Positions 18,643-27,218 are shown, counted from the first letter of the stretch. The stretch: 36,905 nt of DNA from Rubricoccaceae bacterium (GCA_024639085.1 JAHEJB010000011.1:1-36905), one strand, 5' to 3'. Program-made: numbers and translations. Notes: a model not told the origin generated them from the letters alone.

Positions 18643-21600
18643 CTATTCGAACGCGGCGGCTTCCATTTGTCTCACGGGTTCCTCAAACCTTACCCCAACC
18701 AACCGGCTCACTCCTGGCTCGGGCATCGTGATTCCGTACATCCGATCCGCGGCTTCCATCGTCAGCTTGTTATGCGTGACGAGAATGAACTGAGTGGAAG
18801 TTGCGAAGGACCGGATCAGATCCATAAACCTGCCGATGTTGGCATCATCCAGGGGCGCATCCACCTCATCGAGGATGCAGAACGGAGAGGGCTTTACTAG
18901 GTAGATGGCGAAGAGCAGCGCGATGGCCGTGAGCGTCTTTTCACCACCGGAAAGCTGGTTGATCGTGCTCGGCTTTTTGCCTTTGGGCCGTGCCTTCACT
19001 TCAATGGGTGCCTCAAGGGGATCGTCACCGTCGAGGGTGATTGTGGCTGTGGCGTTCTCTCCGAACAAATCGGCAAAGAGCTTTTCGAAGGCGTCCCGGA
19101 CCTGAACGAATGTGGCTTCAAATCGCTCAGCTGCGGTTGAATTGATTTCCTCTATCGTGCTAAGAAGGGTCTGCTCCGCCTCCTTTAAGTCGACCTGTTG
19201 TGCACTGAGGAATTCCAAGCGCTGTTTCTCCTCTTCAAAGCTTTCCAGAGCCAACGCGTTTACTGCGCCCAGGCCTCTGATCCTATTGCGCAGTGCTGGA
19301 AGCTCTTCGCGAGCAGCAGGCGGGTCGAACGGCGCATCGTCTTCGTTGAGGCTGTCGATCTTCGCGGAAGCTTCTGCTATCGTGACCCCATGCTCCTCCT
19401 CCAGGCGCTCGGAGATGGCATCCTGGCGCGTTATGATCTCTGTCAGGCGGAGGTCCACTGTGTTCTGGCGTTGAATGCTGGCATCGCGGTTGTGCCGGAT
19501 GTCGCGGAGTGTTTTCTCGGTATCTGCAATGAGCGCCCGGCTTTCTAGGAGAGCCTGTTCAGCTGCCGTTACACTCTGCTGAAGAACATCTGTGCCAGCG
19601 CGTTCTTCATCGAGGCGCGAGATAAGCGCCACTTTGCTGCTTTCTCCTTCATCGATGGATGTTCTCAGGCGTTCCGATTCCTGCGTTCGATGAGTGGCGC
19701 GCTGGTCGAGGTCGGCAAACGCGCGCACAATGCGTTCGAGATCACGCTGAAAACTCTCGGTCGTGTTTCTTGCCTGCATGAGCGCCAGCCGGGCTTCGCT
19801 CCACGCGTCGTTCGCTTCTCTCCTTTTTGCATCTGCAACGTCGAACATGCTTTCAGCACGTGCAAGCACATCTGCCGCCTCTTTTTCAGCAGTTTGTTCG
19901 GTCTCCGCAGCAGCTTCCAGATCCTCCAGGTTTGGCTCCTTATCCCAGATGCCAACGAGAAAGTCGCGGCGCACCACGAGGCGCTCCCGCAATTCGTCCA
20001 ACCCCTGTTGCTTGATGGCCACTCGCGTTACCGCGGCGCGCACTTCATCGCGCGATAGACGCGATTGTTCAACGGCTTCCTCGGCAGCGATGACACCTAC
20101 ACCGTCCAGTGCTGCTTTCGATTGTTCGAGCTTGCTTTGAACTGCAAGCAGCTCTTTCTCCGCTTCCTCCAGCGTCGTTAATGCTCGTGCCAGTTGCTCC
20201 TTTCGTCCCAGCCTTCCCGCTGTCGCTCGGGCGCTTCCCTTTCCGCCGGAAACGAACCCACGCGCTGTGGTCCATTCGCCATCGCGGGTAACGAGAGTAG
20301 CCTCCGGATAGTCGTCCCGCAGGGTGCGGGCTTCATCAAGCGTGTCGAGGATGAACACGTTTTGAAGAAGAAGGCGAAGCAACGGCTCGTACTTCGAATC
20401 GGGGACCCGAGCGGCACGCATAGCAGGCGTAGAACCTGCCGGTATCCCCGATCGTGTTCGATGCGCCTGCGAGGGGAGGCGGTCCAGCACAACAAAGGTT
20501 GCTCTACCCTGTTCGGCAACTCGGAGGCGCGAAATGGCTTCGTTTGCCTCTGCCTCCGTGTCGACAACCAGACAGTCTGCCCACTCACCAAGAGCGACGT
20601 CAAAGGCCATCCGATCCTCATCGTCGCAAGCGATAAGGTCGGCAACCGTGATGGTTTCCGAATTCCAGTCCTCGTGATTGGCCAAGAAAACTACGGCGGA
20701 ACCCGAACCATCGCCTTCAGCCACTAGGCTTCGCAGTAGAGATATTTCTGCAGATGCTGTGTCGCGGGCAACGAGAGCTCGTCGGGTAGCCTCCTCGGCG
20801 GATTCCACATCGTTTCGGCGAGCTTCCGCATCCGCGCGTGTCTGACCGAGCACCCGTTCAGCCAACGTGAGGGCTTCTTCTGCAGCCGCGAGCTGCTCTG
20901 CCGCACTGTGATTTGCTTTCTGGGCTTCGCGTGCACGTTCCACGAGGACGACCAATTCCTCTGAAATGCGCTCCCGTTCCTGTTCTCCCATCGCACGTCT
21001 ATCTCGAAGGCGAGCCAGCGCAGCAAGAGCATCCGTCGATAGTTTTGTCTGCCGGGCAGCTTCCAAACGCGCATTAGAAAGGACCGTCCGCGCAGCTTCG
21101 GCTTCTTCGGAAGCTACGTCCCTGGCCGCACGAACTTCCTTCTCCGAGGCCTCCACAGCTAACGTTGATTGCTCAGCATCTGCAAGCTTGCCTTGAAGGC
21201 CTTCCCGTTCATCCTCAAGCTCCGTCCTTCGGATTCCGTCGGCTTCTGCTTCACGATCAAGCCGTTCCATCGCGCGTTGATCAGAGGCACGACGCTCCTC
21301 ACCTACGCGAACCTCAGCTTCAAGCCTTCGAACGGTATCTACGTGTGCATTCAGTGTCTGTTGACGCGTGCCAAGTTCTTTCTCGCGCGCAATAAGCGCT
21401 GTTCGTTGGATTTCCAGCGTAGCCTCGCCCGTGCTCACCTGCGCAGAAAGCCCTTCCACCTGGGCACGAACGTTGCGCGTCTCGTGATCAAGCTTGCGAT
21501 GTTCTTCTCCCAGTTGTTCAAAATCCCACGCTGCCAGCGCCAGCTCCAGCGTGTGTAATCGATCGGAGACGAGTTGATACTGCGCTGCTTTCTGTGCCTG

Positions 21601-22221
21601 GCGCTTCAGGGACCGGACATTGCGTTCAATCTCGTCGACAAGATCGGTCAATCTCGTCAGGTCCGACTGTGTGCTGCCCAGCTTGTTAAGCGCTTGTTTG
21701 CGGCGGCGCTTGTATTTCGTAACGCCAGCGGCCTCTTCGAACAGCCGCCGCCTGTCATCCGCGTTGTCGCTCAGAATGTCTTCGATCATCTTCAGTTCGA
21801 TGACCGAATACGCGCCAGCGCCCATCCCCGTATCCATAAACAGGTCGAGGATGTCCTTCAGGCGGCACGTAGAGCCGTTGAGAATGTATTCGCTTTCTCC
21901 CGAGCGGTAGAGTCGCCGCGCAATGGTTACTTCAGAGTATTCGGTCGGTAGAACGCCACGTGTGTTCTCGATAGTCAATGCAACCTCCGCCAGCCCGAGC
22001 GCACGTTTCTGCGCCGTTCCGTTGAAGATGACGTTCTCCATGCGGTCGGAGCGAAGCAACCTTGCCCGTTGTTCGCCCAACACCCACCGAACCGCGTCAA
22101 TCACATTGCTCTTGCCACAACCGTTTGGCCCAACAATCGCTGTCACACCTGGGTCGAAGTGGACAGCAGTCTTCTGAGCGAAGCTCTTGAAGCCGTGCAG
22201 CTCGAGCTTGCTTAGATACAT
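18643..22221 (-). CDS. smc: Chromosome segregation protein SMC
   Basis: Full-length bacterial SMC, 1192 aa, the usual size. The N-terminal ATPase half begins with MYLSKLELHGFKSFAQKT and Walker A GPNGCGKSN (Lys37). Two long coiled coils flank a hinge at roughly 510-670 (VFLANHEDWNSETITVADL through ARTLRDDYPEATLVTRDGEW). The C-terminal half carries the ABC signature NQLSGGEKTL and Walker B FCILDEVDAPLDD. The protein dimerises at the hinge and, with ScpA/ScpB, compacts and segregates the chromosome using ATP. The ATG at 22221 is the natural start. The flavodoxin-like gene lies upstream on the same strand, 112 bases away, so smc may have its own promoter in that gap. It is convergent with the cyclase gene, leaving only 33 bases between stops. 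Confidence 0.98.
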   Translation of the reverse strand: MYLSKLELHGFKSFAQKTAVHFDPGVTAIVGPNGCGKSNVIDAVRWVLGEQRARLLRSDRMENVIFNGTAQKRALGLAEVALTIENTRGVLPTEYSEVTIARRLYRSGESEYILNGSTCRLKDILDLFMDTGMGAGAYSVIELKMIEDILSDNADDRRRLFEEAAGVTKYKRRRKQALNKLGSTQSDLTRLTDLVDEIERNVRSLKRQAQKAAQYQLVSDRLHTLELALAAWDFEQLGEEHRKLDHETRNVRAQVEGLSAQVSTGEATLEIQRTALIAREKELGTRQQTLNAHVDTVRRLEAEVRVGEERRASDQRAMERLDREAEADGIRRTELEDEREGLQGKLADAEQSTLAVEASEKEVRAARDVASEEAEAARTVLSNARLEAARQTKLSTDALAALARLRDRRAMGEQERERISEELVVLVERAREAQKANHSAAEQLAAAEEALTLAERVLGQTRADAEARRNDVESAEEATRRALVARDTASAEISLLRSLVAEGDGSGSAVVFLANHEDWNSETITVADLIACDDEDRMAFDVALGEWADCLVVDTEAEANEAISRLRVAEQGRATFVVLDRLPSQAHRTRSGIPAGSTPAMRAARVPDSKYEPLLRLLLQNVFILDTLDEARTLRDDYPEATLVTRDGEWTTARGFVSGGKGSARATAGRLGRKEQLARALTTLEEAEKELLAVQSKLEQSKAALDGVGVIAAEEAVEQSRLSRDEVRAAVTRVAIKQQGLDELRERLVVRRDFLVGIWDKEPNLEDLEAAAETEQTAEKEAADVLARAESMFDVADAKRREANDAWSEARLALMQARNTTESFQRDLERIVRAFADLDQRATHRTQESERLRTSIDEGESSKVALISRLDEERAGTDVLQQSVTAAEQALLESRALIADTEKTLRDIRHNRDASIQRQNTVDLRLTEIITRQDAISERLEEEHGVTIAEASAKIDSLNEDDAPFDPPAAREELPALRNRIRGLGAVNALALESFEEEKQRLEFLSAQQVDLKEAEQTLLSTIEEINSTAAERFEATFVQVRDAFEKLFADLFGENATATITLDGDDPLEAPIEVKARPKGKKPSTINQLSGGEKTLTAIALLFAIYLVKPSPFCILDEVDAPLDDANIGRFMDLIRSFATSTQFILVTHNKLTMEAADRMYGITMPEPGVSRLVGVRFEEPVRQMEAAAFE

Positions 22222-22333
22222 TTGACGGGAGGCGGGGGCGTGAGAAGTGGTTGGAAGATACTTCCGTTGACCATGTCTCTTTCAGGCTTGTTTTCCACAA
22301 AACGGGCTTGCTTGCCTCCGCAATGCCGCTTCT

Positions 22334-22864
22334 TCACAGATCTACCGATCTGAGAACTCGTGCTCCAAATTGCGCTGCCTCCGTCCGGGCATCATTGGAC
22401 AGGATTTCGTCATCCTGCATTCCCCTGTAGTAGATGCCTCCGTAGTTCATGTTGAGATACCCGGCCGTGTTTCTGAAAGGCACTTCGTAGCCCTCCGGCA
22501 GATTTTTGGCCGAGCCGCACGCTGCCACAAAGATCGTCCGGCCTGCCAGTTTCCGCCCTAACGGTTTCATGACAGTAGTTAGGTCAGTCAGCCGATCCAT
22601 GAACCGCTTCATCACCCCGCTCATCGTGTACCAGTAGACTGGGGTGACCAGCAGAATTGTATCGGCTTCGGCTATTGCGTTCGCCAATATCAGAAAGTCG
22701 TCGTCGTCGGGCTGGCGACCGTACTCGTAGTCGCGGATGTTCAGGTCGCTCAGGTTAAATCGCGTTGCCGGGCAGCCAGCCAACACCGCATTAAATAATT
22801 GGGCGGCATTCCCGTCGTTCCGGGCGCTTCCGAGAATGGCAATAACGCTCTTTGGGGCAGACAA
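22334..22864 (-). CDS. NADPH-dependent FMN reductase / flavodoxin-fold protein
   Basis: A 176-aa flavodoxin-fold oxidoreductase. The N-terminal strand and phosphate loop AILGSARNDGNA would hold FMN phosphate; VTPVYWYTMSGVMKRFMDRL is the characteristic flavin-ring loop of the NADPH-dependent FMN reductase (NAD(P)H-quinone/azo-reductase) group; FVAACGSAKNLPEGYEVPF follows. The start codon appears to be TTG at 22864, because no ATG or GTG precedes the phosphate-binding strand before in-frame non-coding sequence. The electron acceptor is unknown. The upstream spacer shared with the hibernation-factor gene contains strong inverted repeats (22910-23007). Confidence 0.85.
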   Translation of the reverse strand: MSAPKSVIAILGSARNDGNAAQLFNAVLAGCPATRFNLSDLNIRDYEYGRQPDDDDFLILANAIAEADTILLVTPVYWYTMSGVMKRFMDRLTDLTTVMKPLGRKLAGRTIFVAACGSAKNLPEGYEVPFRNTAGYLNMNYGGIYYRGMQDDEILSNDARTEAAQFGARVLRSVDL

Positions 22865-23129
22865 AGATGTGAATGGATATGGTGATGCAGAGTGTGGTGC
22901 ACGAGAAAGCCACTGTGGAGTTTCCGACTTCTATTCGAGTTTGCAGAAAGCTCCAGAACGACTGGCAGAAAGTCGTTCTGTTCACTATCCACTGTGGGGC
23001 GCACCCCGGCGTCCAGTCGGGCGGATTGCCCGCGACGGACGTGGGAGCGAACGGTCAGCACAACGGGCAGACGGGCAAGAAGTTGACATGGGCGATTTCC
23101 GTCTTCGACAAAACCATTGTATCCCAGCC
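22865..23129. promoter_or_regulatory. Divergent spacer with inverted repeats
   Basis: 265 bases between the divergent reductase and hibernation-factor genes. It holds a perfect 10-bp inverted repeat (CAGAACGACT-N7-AGTCGTTCTG, 22954-22980), two identical odd-centred palindromes CCACTGTGG (22910-22918 and 22989-22997, 79 bases apart), and a GGGG-CGCA-CCCC hairpin directly after the second one. The frame upstream of the hibernation factor stays open through this region, but its sequence looks non-coding. No clean promoter was recognised. Confidence 0.45.
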
Positions 23130-23558
23130 ATGAATGTATTCGTCCATTGCAAACGTGTCGACTTTACTGATGAAATGCGTCTCGCCCTCGACGAGGCTGC
23201 TCTCCGTGCGTTGGATGTGCTCAACGCGCCCCCAACAACGCCCGTTGAAGTCACCATCAAAGGGCCAGCGCAACCATCCTCAGATCTCCATAGGGCCGAG
23301 GCCACCATTAAACTGCCGGGCGGCGTCATACAGGCTGATGCCACTGGACCGGGACCAGATGAGGTTGTGGCCGTGCTACATGGAGCGCTCTTCCGACAAG
23401 CGCAACTCTGGCAGGGCAGACATGCCGCGAAGCCCTTACGCCACGAAACGGCCATGCTTCGCGGAGAACACACCACCGAACGGATGGTGAATGAAGGGCA
23501 ACGTGATCGCGAGAACCCAACGCGTTCGACCGACCATCGCCCGCCGGGCAATCGCTAA
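23130..23558 (+). CDS. HPF/RaiA-like ribosome hibernation factor
   Basis: The track gives a 273-aa frame from 22737, but that overlaps the reductase gene in antisense. The recognisable protein starts at the ATG at 23130 (MNVFVHCKRVDFTDEMRLALDEAALRALD) and is 142 aa. It fits the short S30AE/sigma-54 modulation family: an N-terminal strand, a helix, then PVEVTIKGP, HRAEATIKLPGGVIQADA and a second helix ending in RQAQLWQGRH, in the expected beta-alpha-beta-beta-beta-alpha order. Such proteins bind the 30S subunit at the mRNA/tRNA channel and silence or protect ribosomes in stationary phase. The helix is less basic than in classic HPF, and the C-terminal ~35 residues are polar and probably disordered. 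It is convergent with a VOC gene relic. Confidence 0.7.
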   Translation: MNVFVHCKRVDFTDEMRLALDEAALRALDVLNAPPTTPVEVTIKGPAQPSSDLHRAEATIKLPGGVIQADATGPGPDEVVAVLHGALFRQAQLWQGRHAAKPLRHETAMLRGEHTTERMVNEGQRDRENPTRSTDHRPPGNR

Positions 23559-23569
23559 GACCTGTCCGC

Positions 23570-23830
23570 CTACTTCTCCTGCACGAGCTGGAATAGGTTG
23601 CCGCACGTATCGTCAAACTCGGCAATCATCACGGGGCCTTCATCTTTGGCTCTGGGGTGAATCTCACGCCTTTCGCTTTCAGCTGCTCGTATTCCGCCTG
23701 GATGTCGTCCGAAAACAGAGCCGTGGCGGGGATGGTGTCTGCTTTGATCGCATCCTGATAACCTTTGCCGCCGCGCGGGCGTTGGGCTCGAGAACATACT
23801 CCGTATTTCCTTCTATCCGGGCTCCTATCT
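23570..23830 (-). pseudogene. VOC (glyoxalase-like) family remnant with frameshifts
   Basis: Three pieces in different minus-strand frames join into the C-terminal half of a VOC-family protein: EYVLEPNARAAAK, then YQDAIKADTIPATALFSDDI through VRFTPEPKMKAP, then VMIAEFDDTCGNLFQLVQEK and a stop. Both breaks can be mended by one added base in short homopolymers (after CAAAGG near 23760 and in GGCCCC near 23636). The N-terminal half is absent, since upstream sequence in the first frame meets a stop and does not resemble the family. This is either a decayed gene or a truncated copy with sequencing indels. The ORF-track entry 23570-23797 is a mixed-frame artefact over this remnant. Confidence 0.75.
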
Positions 23831-23897
23831 CGTACGATTGGATTCGAATGCCGGAAGAGCTACAGCAAGACTATCCCTGGTTCGCTAGTGATTCGCT

Positions 23898-24359
23898 CTA
23901 CTTCTCAAGCCTCGAATCAATCGGAATCGGCTCTGGCTCTGCAATGGTGATCTTTGCGAAATGGGGGTGCAGCGGGTTGAGGATATAGTTGCGAGCGTTT
24001 GGGAGAAGCACGGACGGCACGCTCAGAATGGCTGATCGGCCTTCTGCGATCCAGATATCTCCGACATTCTGCGAAGAGCGCGATGGTGGCGTTGAGCGCC
24101 AATCCTTGGGAAGGTCGGTTTCTTCCATCTTCTCAACGATTCGCTCTGGAAACGAGAGTTGGAACGAGACGCGTCCTCTAAGGCCGCGGTACGACGGGAG
24201 GTGTACAGCCACTTCCAGCAACGCCAGCGCCAGCGAATCCGAACAATACACGACACGTGTACCCGGACTGTTGAATCGCCCGCCAGATCGCCGCGCACCT
24301 TCGCCGTCGAATGCAGTGGTTGCGTAGGCAGCCTTGACAACGCGGTAGGCTTCAAGCAC
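23898..24359 (-). CDS. RES-family toxin
   Basis: A 153-aa RES-domain protein, full length for the family. It starts MLEAYRVVKAAYA and has the conserved GARRSGGRFN segment, then VVYCSDSLALALLEVAVHL with the conserved Glu, and a serine-containing region near the C terminus. RES proteins fold like ADP-ribosyltransferases. Characterised members (for example MbcT) are NAD+-consuming toxins that halt growth when their Xre/MbcA antitoxin is lost. The antitoxin gene lies 11 bases upstream on the same strand, the usual antitoxin-first order. The stop is followed by the VOC relic. Two cysteines and an intact frame suggest it is functional. Confidence 0.92.
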   Translation of the reverse strand: MLEAYRVVKAAYATTAFDGEGARRSGGRFNSPGTRVVYCSDSLALALLEVAVHLPSYRGLRGRVSFQLSFPERIVEKMEETDLPKDWRSTPPSRSSQNVGDIWIAEGRSAILSVPSVLLPNARNYILNPLHPHFAKITIAEPEPIPIDSRLEK

Positions 24360-24370
24360 GGCTGCGTCTC

Positions 24371-24841
24371 TTAACCGAGTACACCATAGTCGATGCGGTC
24401 GAGCACGGCCTCGATCTCACGCGCCCCGGGATCTGTGCGGGCGTAATCGAGCGGCGTTTTTTCTCCAAGCGACCAGAGCGGGAGGTGAAACCAGCGCCGG
24501 GCATCGTCCTCGCCTTCCTTCCCTCCTCCGAAAACAACCACGGCGCGCTCAAACAACCGCGCCAGACGGTACACGCGATCTGACTCATCAACTTCCAGCC
24601 TGCCGGATTTCTTCCGCCGGGCAAGCGTGCGGGGTGACGTGCCCACAGCTTTGGCGAGTTGTTCGGCAGATAGACCGAGGCGTTTCCGAAGCCGTTCCAA
24701 TGCAGCCGTCGAAAAGCCTTGCTGGACACGGCCAATCATGTCGGCGGGAGTTGCTGCTCGCAAGCCAATAGACCAACCCAGCACATTGGCCGGGATAGAG
24801 GTGGGACTGCTGCGTTCAGGTTGTCTGGCTGGTTCAGGCAT
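24371..24841 (-). CDS. Xre/MbcA/ParS-type antitoxin
   Basis: A 156-aa partner of the RES toxin. A Pro/Ser-rich head precedes an Xre-type helix-turn-helix (about 45-95, ERLRKRLGLSAEQLAKAVGTSPRTLARRKK), and a C-terminal MbcA/ParS toxin-binding domain (DUF2384, about 96-156) includes ARRWFHLPLWSLGEKTPLDYARTDPGAREIE. The final residues (LDRIDYGVLG) should plug the toxin's NAD+ pocket, as in known pairs. It should also repress its own promoter: two similar palindromes 21 bp apart lie directly upstream (24846-24878). The ATG at 24841 was chosen. Confidence 0.93.
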   Translation of the reverse strand: MPEPARQPERSSPTSIPANVLGWSIGLRAATPADMIGRVQQGFSTAALERLRKRLGLSAEQLAKAVGTSPRTLARRKKSGRLEVDESDRVYRLARLFERAVVVFGGGKEGEDDARRWFHLPLWSLGEKTPLDYARTDPGAREIEAVLDRIDYGVLG

Positions 24842-24845
24842 GATG

Positions 24846-24878
24846 TGTCATCTGGCATTCTGGTTGTGCCACGTGGCA
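24846..24878. promoter_or_regulatory. Predicted antitoxin operator (two palindromes)
   Basis: TGCCACGTGGCA (24867-24878) is a perfect 12-bp palindrome. A related degenerate copy TGTCATCTGGCA (24846-24857) lies nearer the antitoxin ATG. Their centres are 21 bp apart, two helical turns, placing two dimers on one face of the DNA. A GTATAC hexamer (24881-24886) beside the perfect copy could be part of the promoter. Autoregulation by the Xre antitoxin is the natural reading. Confidence 0.55.
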
Positions 24879-24998
24879 AGGTATACAAAGTTCCCTGCGG
24901 CCTGTTGCATTTGGTTCCCCGGTTCGGTTTAATGGCGCTAGAACGTAGTCGTCCCGGAAACGCGATTTGAAGCAAACGTATCAGCTGAAGTGGCTAGG

Positions 24999-25029
24999 TT
25001 GCAGGAAACAGCGTACGTTTGTGTAATAT
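24999..25029 (+). promoter_or_regulatory. Candidate promoter for the cytochrome c peroxidase gene
   Basis: TTGCAG (24999-25004) and TAATAT (25024-25029) are separated by 19 bases, about 90 bases before the ATG. The spacing is slightly long and the match is by eye only. The remainder of the 275-base gap (24842-25116) holds the antitoxin operator and no gene. Confidence 0.3.
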
Positions 25030-25116
25030 TCTGAACAAAAATAGCGCTTCTACCAAGCTTTTCTTCTCCATCGTTCGACCTTTCGAATTTTCTCCCCCGG
25101 CACTGATCATTGCCTC

Positions 25117-26574
25117 ATGAAGACTGTCATTCCTCTCAATCTATCTGGCGCCTCGGCTCTGTTGATTGGGATCACACTGCTCATCTCCATTGGGGGATGC
25201 GATAGTGACTTGCCAAGTCTCGTCAGCGCAGATCTGGATACGCAGTTGACAACTGCTCTCGAGGCCGCCGCCGAGAACGGACAGGTTTCTTACTTTATCC
25301 TGCCCGACAGCGACGATCTCGCGTCCATCCCCGCAGATCCGCGAAACCCGCTCACGCCTGAGAAAGTGGCACTTGGACGGTTGCTGGTACACGAAACGGC
25401 ACTGGCAGTCAACCCGATGCATCCAGAATCGAACGGGACGTATGCATGTTCATCCTGTCACTTTCCTCAAGCCGGATTCCGGGCAATGCTTCCCCAGGGA
25501 CTGGCAGATGGTGGCATCGGCTTTGGGCGATTCGGCGAGCGGCGTGTTCCGAATCCCGATTATGTGACAGAAGAGATCGACAGACAACCCATCCGGGTAC
25601 CATCGCCGATGAATGGGGCCTACCAGCCCAACAATCTCTGGAACGGCCAGTTTGGCGCAACGGGCGTTAACGCGGGGACGGAATCGGAGTGGACCCCTGG
25701 AACGCCTCTAGAAACGAATCTGTTGGGTTATGAGGGGCTTGAGACGCAGGCCATCGCGGGGCTGACCGTCCATCGCATGCACGATGGACCGGCATCGCTC
25801 ATTGCCAACTACCCTGAATATGCGACCATGTTCAGTGCTGCATTTCCGGGATTTCAGGCCACACGCCCCGATCTGGTTCCGATTGAAGTGGAGATGGCCG
25901 GCCTCGCCATAGCTAGTTGGTGGCGAACGGTGCTTTCCAACCAGGCTCCATTTCAGTTGTGGCTTCGCGGCGATGCCAACGCCATGACCGACGCGCAAAA
26001 GCGAGGGGCCCTACTGTTCTTCGGTCGAGCGAACTGTTCATCCTGCCATAGCGGGCCAAACCTGGCCAACATGTCTTTCCATGCCCTTGGTATGGGTGAA
26101 CTTCTTGGGCCTGGTGTCTTCAGCGACTTCAACCCAAAGGACCCCGTCCATCTTGGCAGAGCCAGTTTCACGCAACGCGACGAGGACAGCTACCAATTCA
26201 AAGTGCCCCAGCTTTATAACGTTGCCGATGACATGTTTCTCGGCCACGGATCCACTTTCACGTCTGTTCGCGAGGTAGTCGCGTACAAGAACGCGGCCAT
26301 CCGGCAGACGACGAATGTTCCGGTGGACCGCCTGGACTCTCTTTTTGAGCCACTAGACCTCAGCGAAGGAGAAATCGACGACCTCACGATGTTCCTGGAG
26401 AGAGCGCTTTACGATCCAGATCTCGCACGCCATATTCCGACGACCGTGGTATCTGGCAACTGCTTCCCCAACAACGATCCTCAAAGCCGAATCGACCTTG
26501 GATGCGAGGGCGTGATGGCCCGTCCGTATCGTCCTATCGGTCGTGCGTTCGAACTACTCAGCGTGTCAAGGTAG
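25117..26574 (+). CDS. Dihaem cytochrome c peroxidase / MauG-family lipoprotein
   Basis: A 485-aa exported dihaem enzyme. The signal peptide ends in a lipobox (LLISIGGC, Cys28), so it is anchored by lipid at a membrane. The first haem site is CSSCH at about 111-115 and the second CSSCHSG at about 307-313, the arrangement of the CcpA/MauG family. Family signatures include PLTPEKVALGRLLVHE and VPQLYNVADDMFLGHGS. Cys residues near the end (GNCFPNN and LGC) may form a disulfide. Such enzymes reduce hydrogen peroxide with electrons from a c-type cytochrome or small copper protein, or oxidise other substrates through a high-valent haem; which applies here is not decidable. It stands alone, convergent with the sulfur operon. 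Confidence 0.92.
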   Translation: MKTVIPLNLSGASALLIGITLLISIGGCDSDLPSLVSADLDTQLTTALEAAAENGQVSYFILPDSDDLASIPADPRNPLTPEKVALGRLLVHETALAVNPMHPESNGTYACSSCHFPQAGFRAMLPQGLADGGIGFGRFGERRVPNPDYVTEEIDRQPIRVPSPMNGAYQPNNLWNGQFGATGVNAGTESEWTPGTPLETNLLGYEGLETQAIAGLTVHRMHDGPASLIANYPEYATMFSAAFPGFQATRPDLVPIEVEMAGLAIASWWRTVLSNQAPFQLWLRGDANAMTDAQKRGALLFFGRANCSSCHSGPNLANMSFHALGMGELLGPGVFSDFNPKDPVHLGRASFTQRDEDSYQFKVPQLYNVADDMFLGHGSTFTSVREVVAYKNAAIRQTTNVPVDRLDSLFEPLDLSEGEIDDLTMFLERALYDPDLARHIPTTVVSGNCFPNNDPQSRIDLGCEGVMARPYRPIGRAFELLSVSR

Positions 26575-26845
26575 CGTACGACTCCTCACACTAATGTTCT
26601 TCCCGAAGCTCGTTCCATGTTTTGCGAGTGTTACGCCAAGCGCCAACCGGGTCGCATTGCCAAGAGACAAATTAGTCGTCTCTGGCGGGCGGATGTTTCT
26701 GGCCGCAATCGCTTAGAGCGCATGCGTAGTCGCGGATTGCTTGTGTGCCCAAGGGAATCCGGTCGGCCTGCCAATCAACGTTGAATCAATTGGGAAGCGG
26801 AAGTGCATTGCCATCATATCGCGGACTTCCGAACTGCTTCTGCGC
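26575..26845. other. Gene-free gap between convergent genes, with hairpin
   Basis: 271 bases between the peroxidase stop and the rhodanese stop. The only structure found is a hairpin at 26659-26686: GCC-A-AGAGAC, a 9-base loop, GTCTCT-GGC, nine pairs with one bulged A. There is no T run on either strand, so it is not a classic terminator. No open frame of quality and no RNA gene was recognised. Confidence 0.5.
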
Positions 26846-27208
26846 TCACACGCTGACGGGGACGCCGGCGGCCTTCAGCTTCTGGTATCCTCCGATGTTC
26901 ATTGCTTCCGTAAAGCCGATCTGGTGGAGCGTCCTGGCGGCTTGCCCACTTCTGGCGCCACTGCGACAATAAAGGAACACAGGCTGCGCTTTCGCGATGA
27001 CACCGTTGCTTGCAAGTTCTTCAATCTGTTCTTGGAAGTCGTGGGCGTGCACGTCGACGTTCATAGCGCCCTCAACGTGACCTGTCGAGAATTCTTGCGC
27101 CGTGCGGACATCTAGTACTGGCGCGCCATCACGGTTCTCTTGTGCAAATTCGACTTCTGACATGGAATACGCGGCAGGACCGCCAAGGAGTCGTGATAAG
27201 AATGACAT
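26846..27208 (-). CDS. Single-domain rhodanese
   Basis: A 120-aa rhodanese-fold sulfurtransferase with active-site loop CRSGARSG, whose Cys carries a persulfide, and the usual PVLDVRTAQEFSTGHVEGAMNV start. It would move sulfane sulfur between thiosulfate or persulfides and acceptors such as thioredoxin, whose gene lies 10 bases upstream. It has no signal peptide (the N terminus MSFLSRLLGGPAAYSM is amphipathic), so it acts in the cytoplasm. It is the last gene of the sulfane-sulfur operon. Confidence 0.93.
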   Translation of the reverse strand: MSFLSRLLGGPAAYSMSEVEFAQENRDGAPVLDVRTAQEFSTGHVEGAMNVDVHAHDFQEQIEELASNGVIAKAQPVFLYCRSGARSGQAARTLHQIGFTEAMNIGGYQKLKAAGVPVSV

Positions 27209-27218
27209 AGATGTTGAG

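Noticed and set aside
23084-23110. TTGACA as a -35 element for the hibernation-factor gene
   Set aside because: No acceptable -10 hexamer at 16-19 bases.
22737-23558. 273-aa plus-strand frame as one gene
   Set aside because: Its first 131 codons overlap the reductase gene in antisense and a palindrome-rich spacer; recognisable protein begins only at 23130.
23491-23988. 165-aa plus-strand ORF
   Set aside because: Spans the end of the hibernation factor, the VOC relic and the toxin in antisense; no recognisable content.
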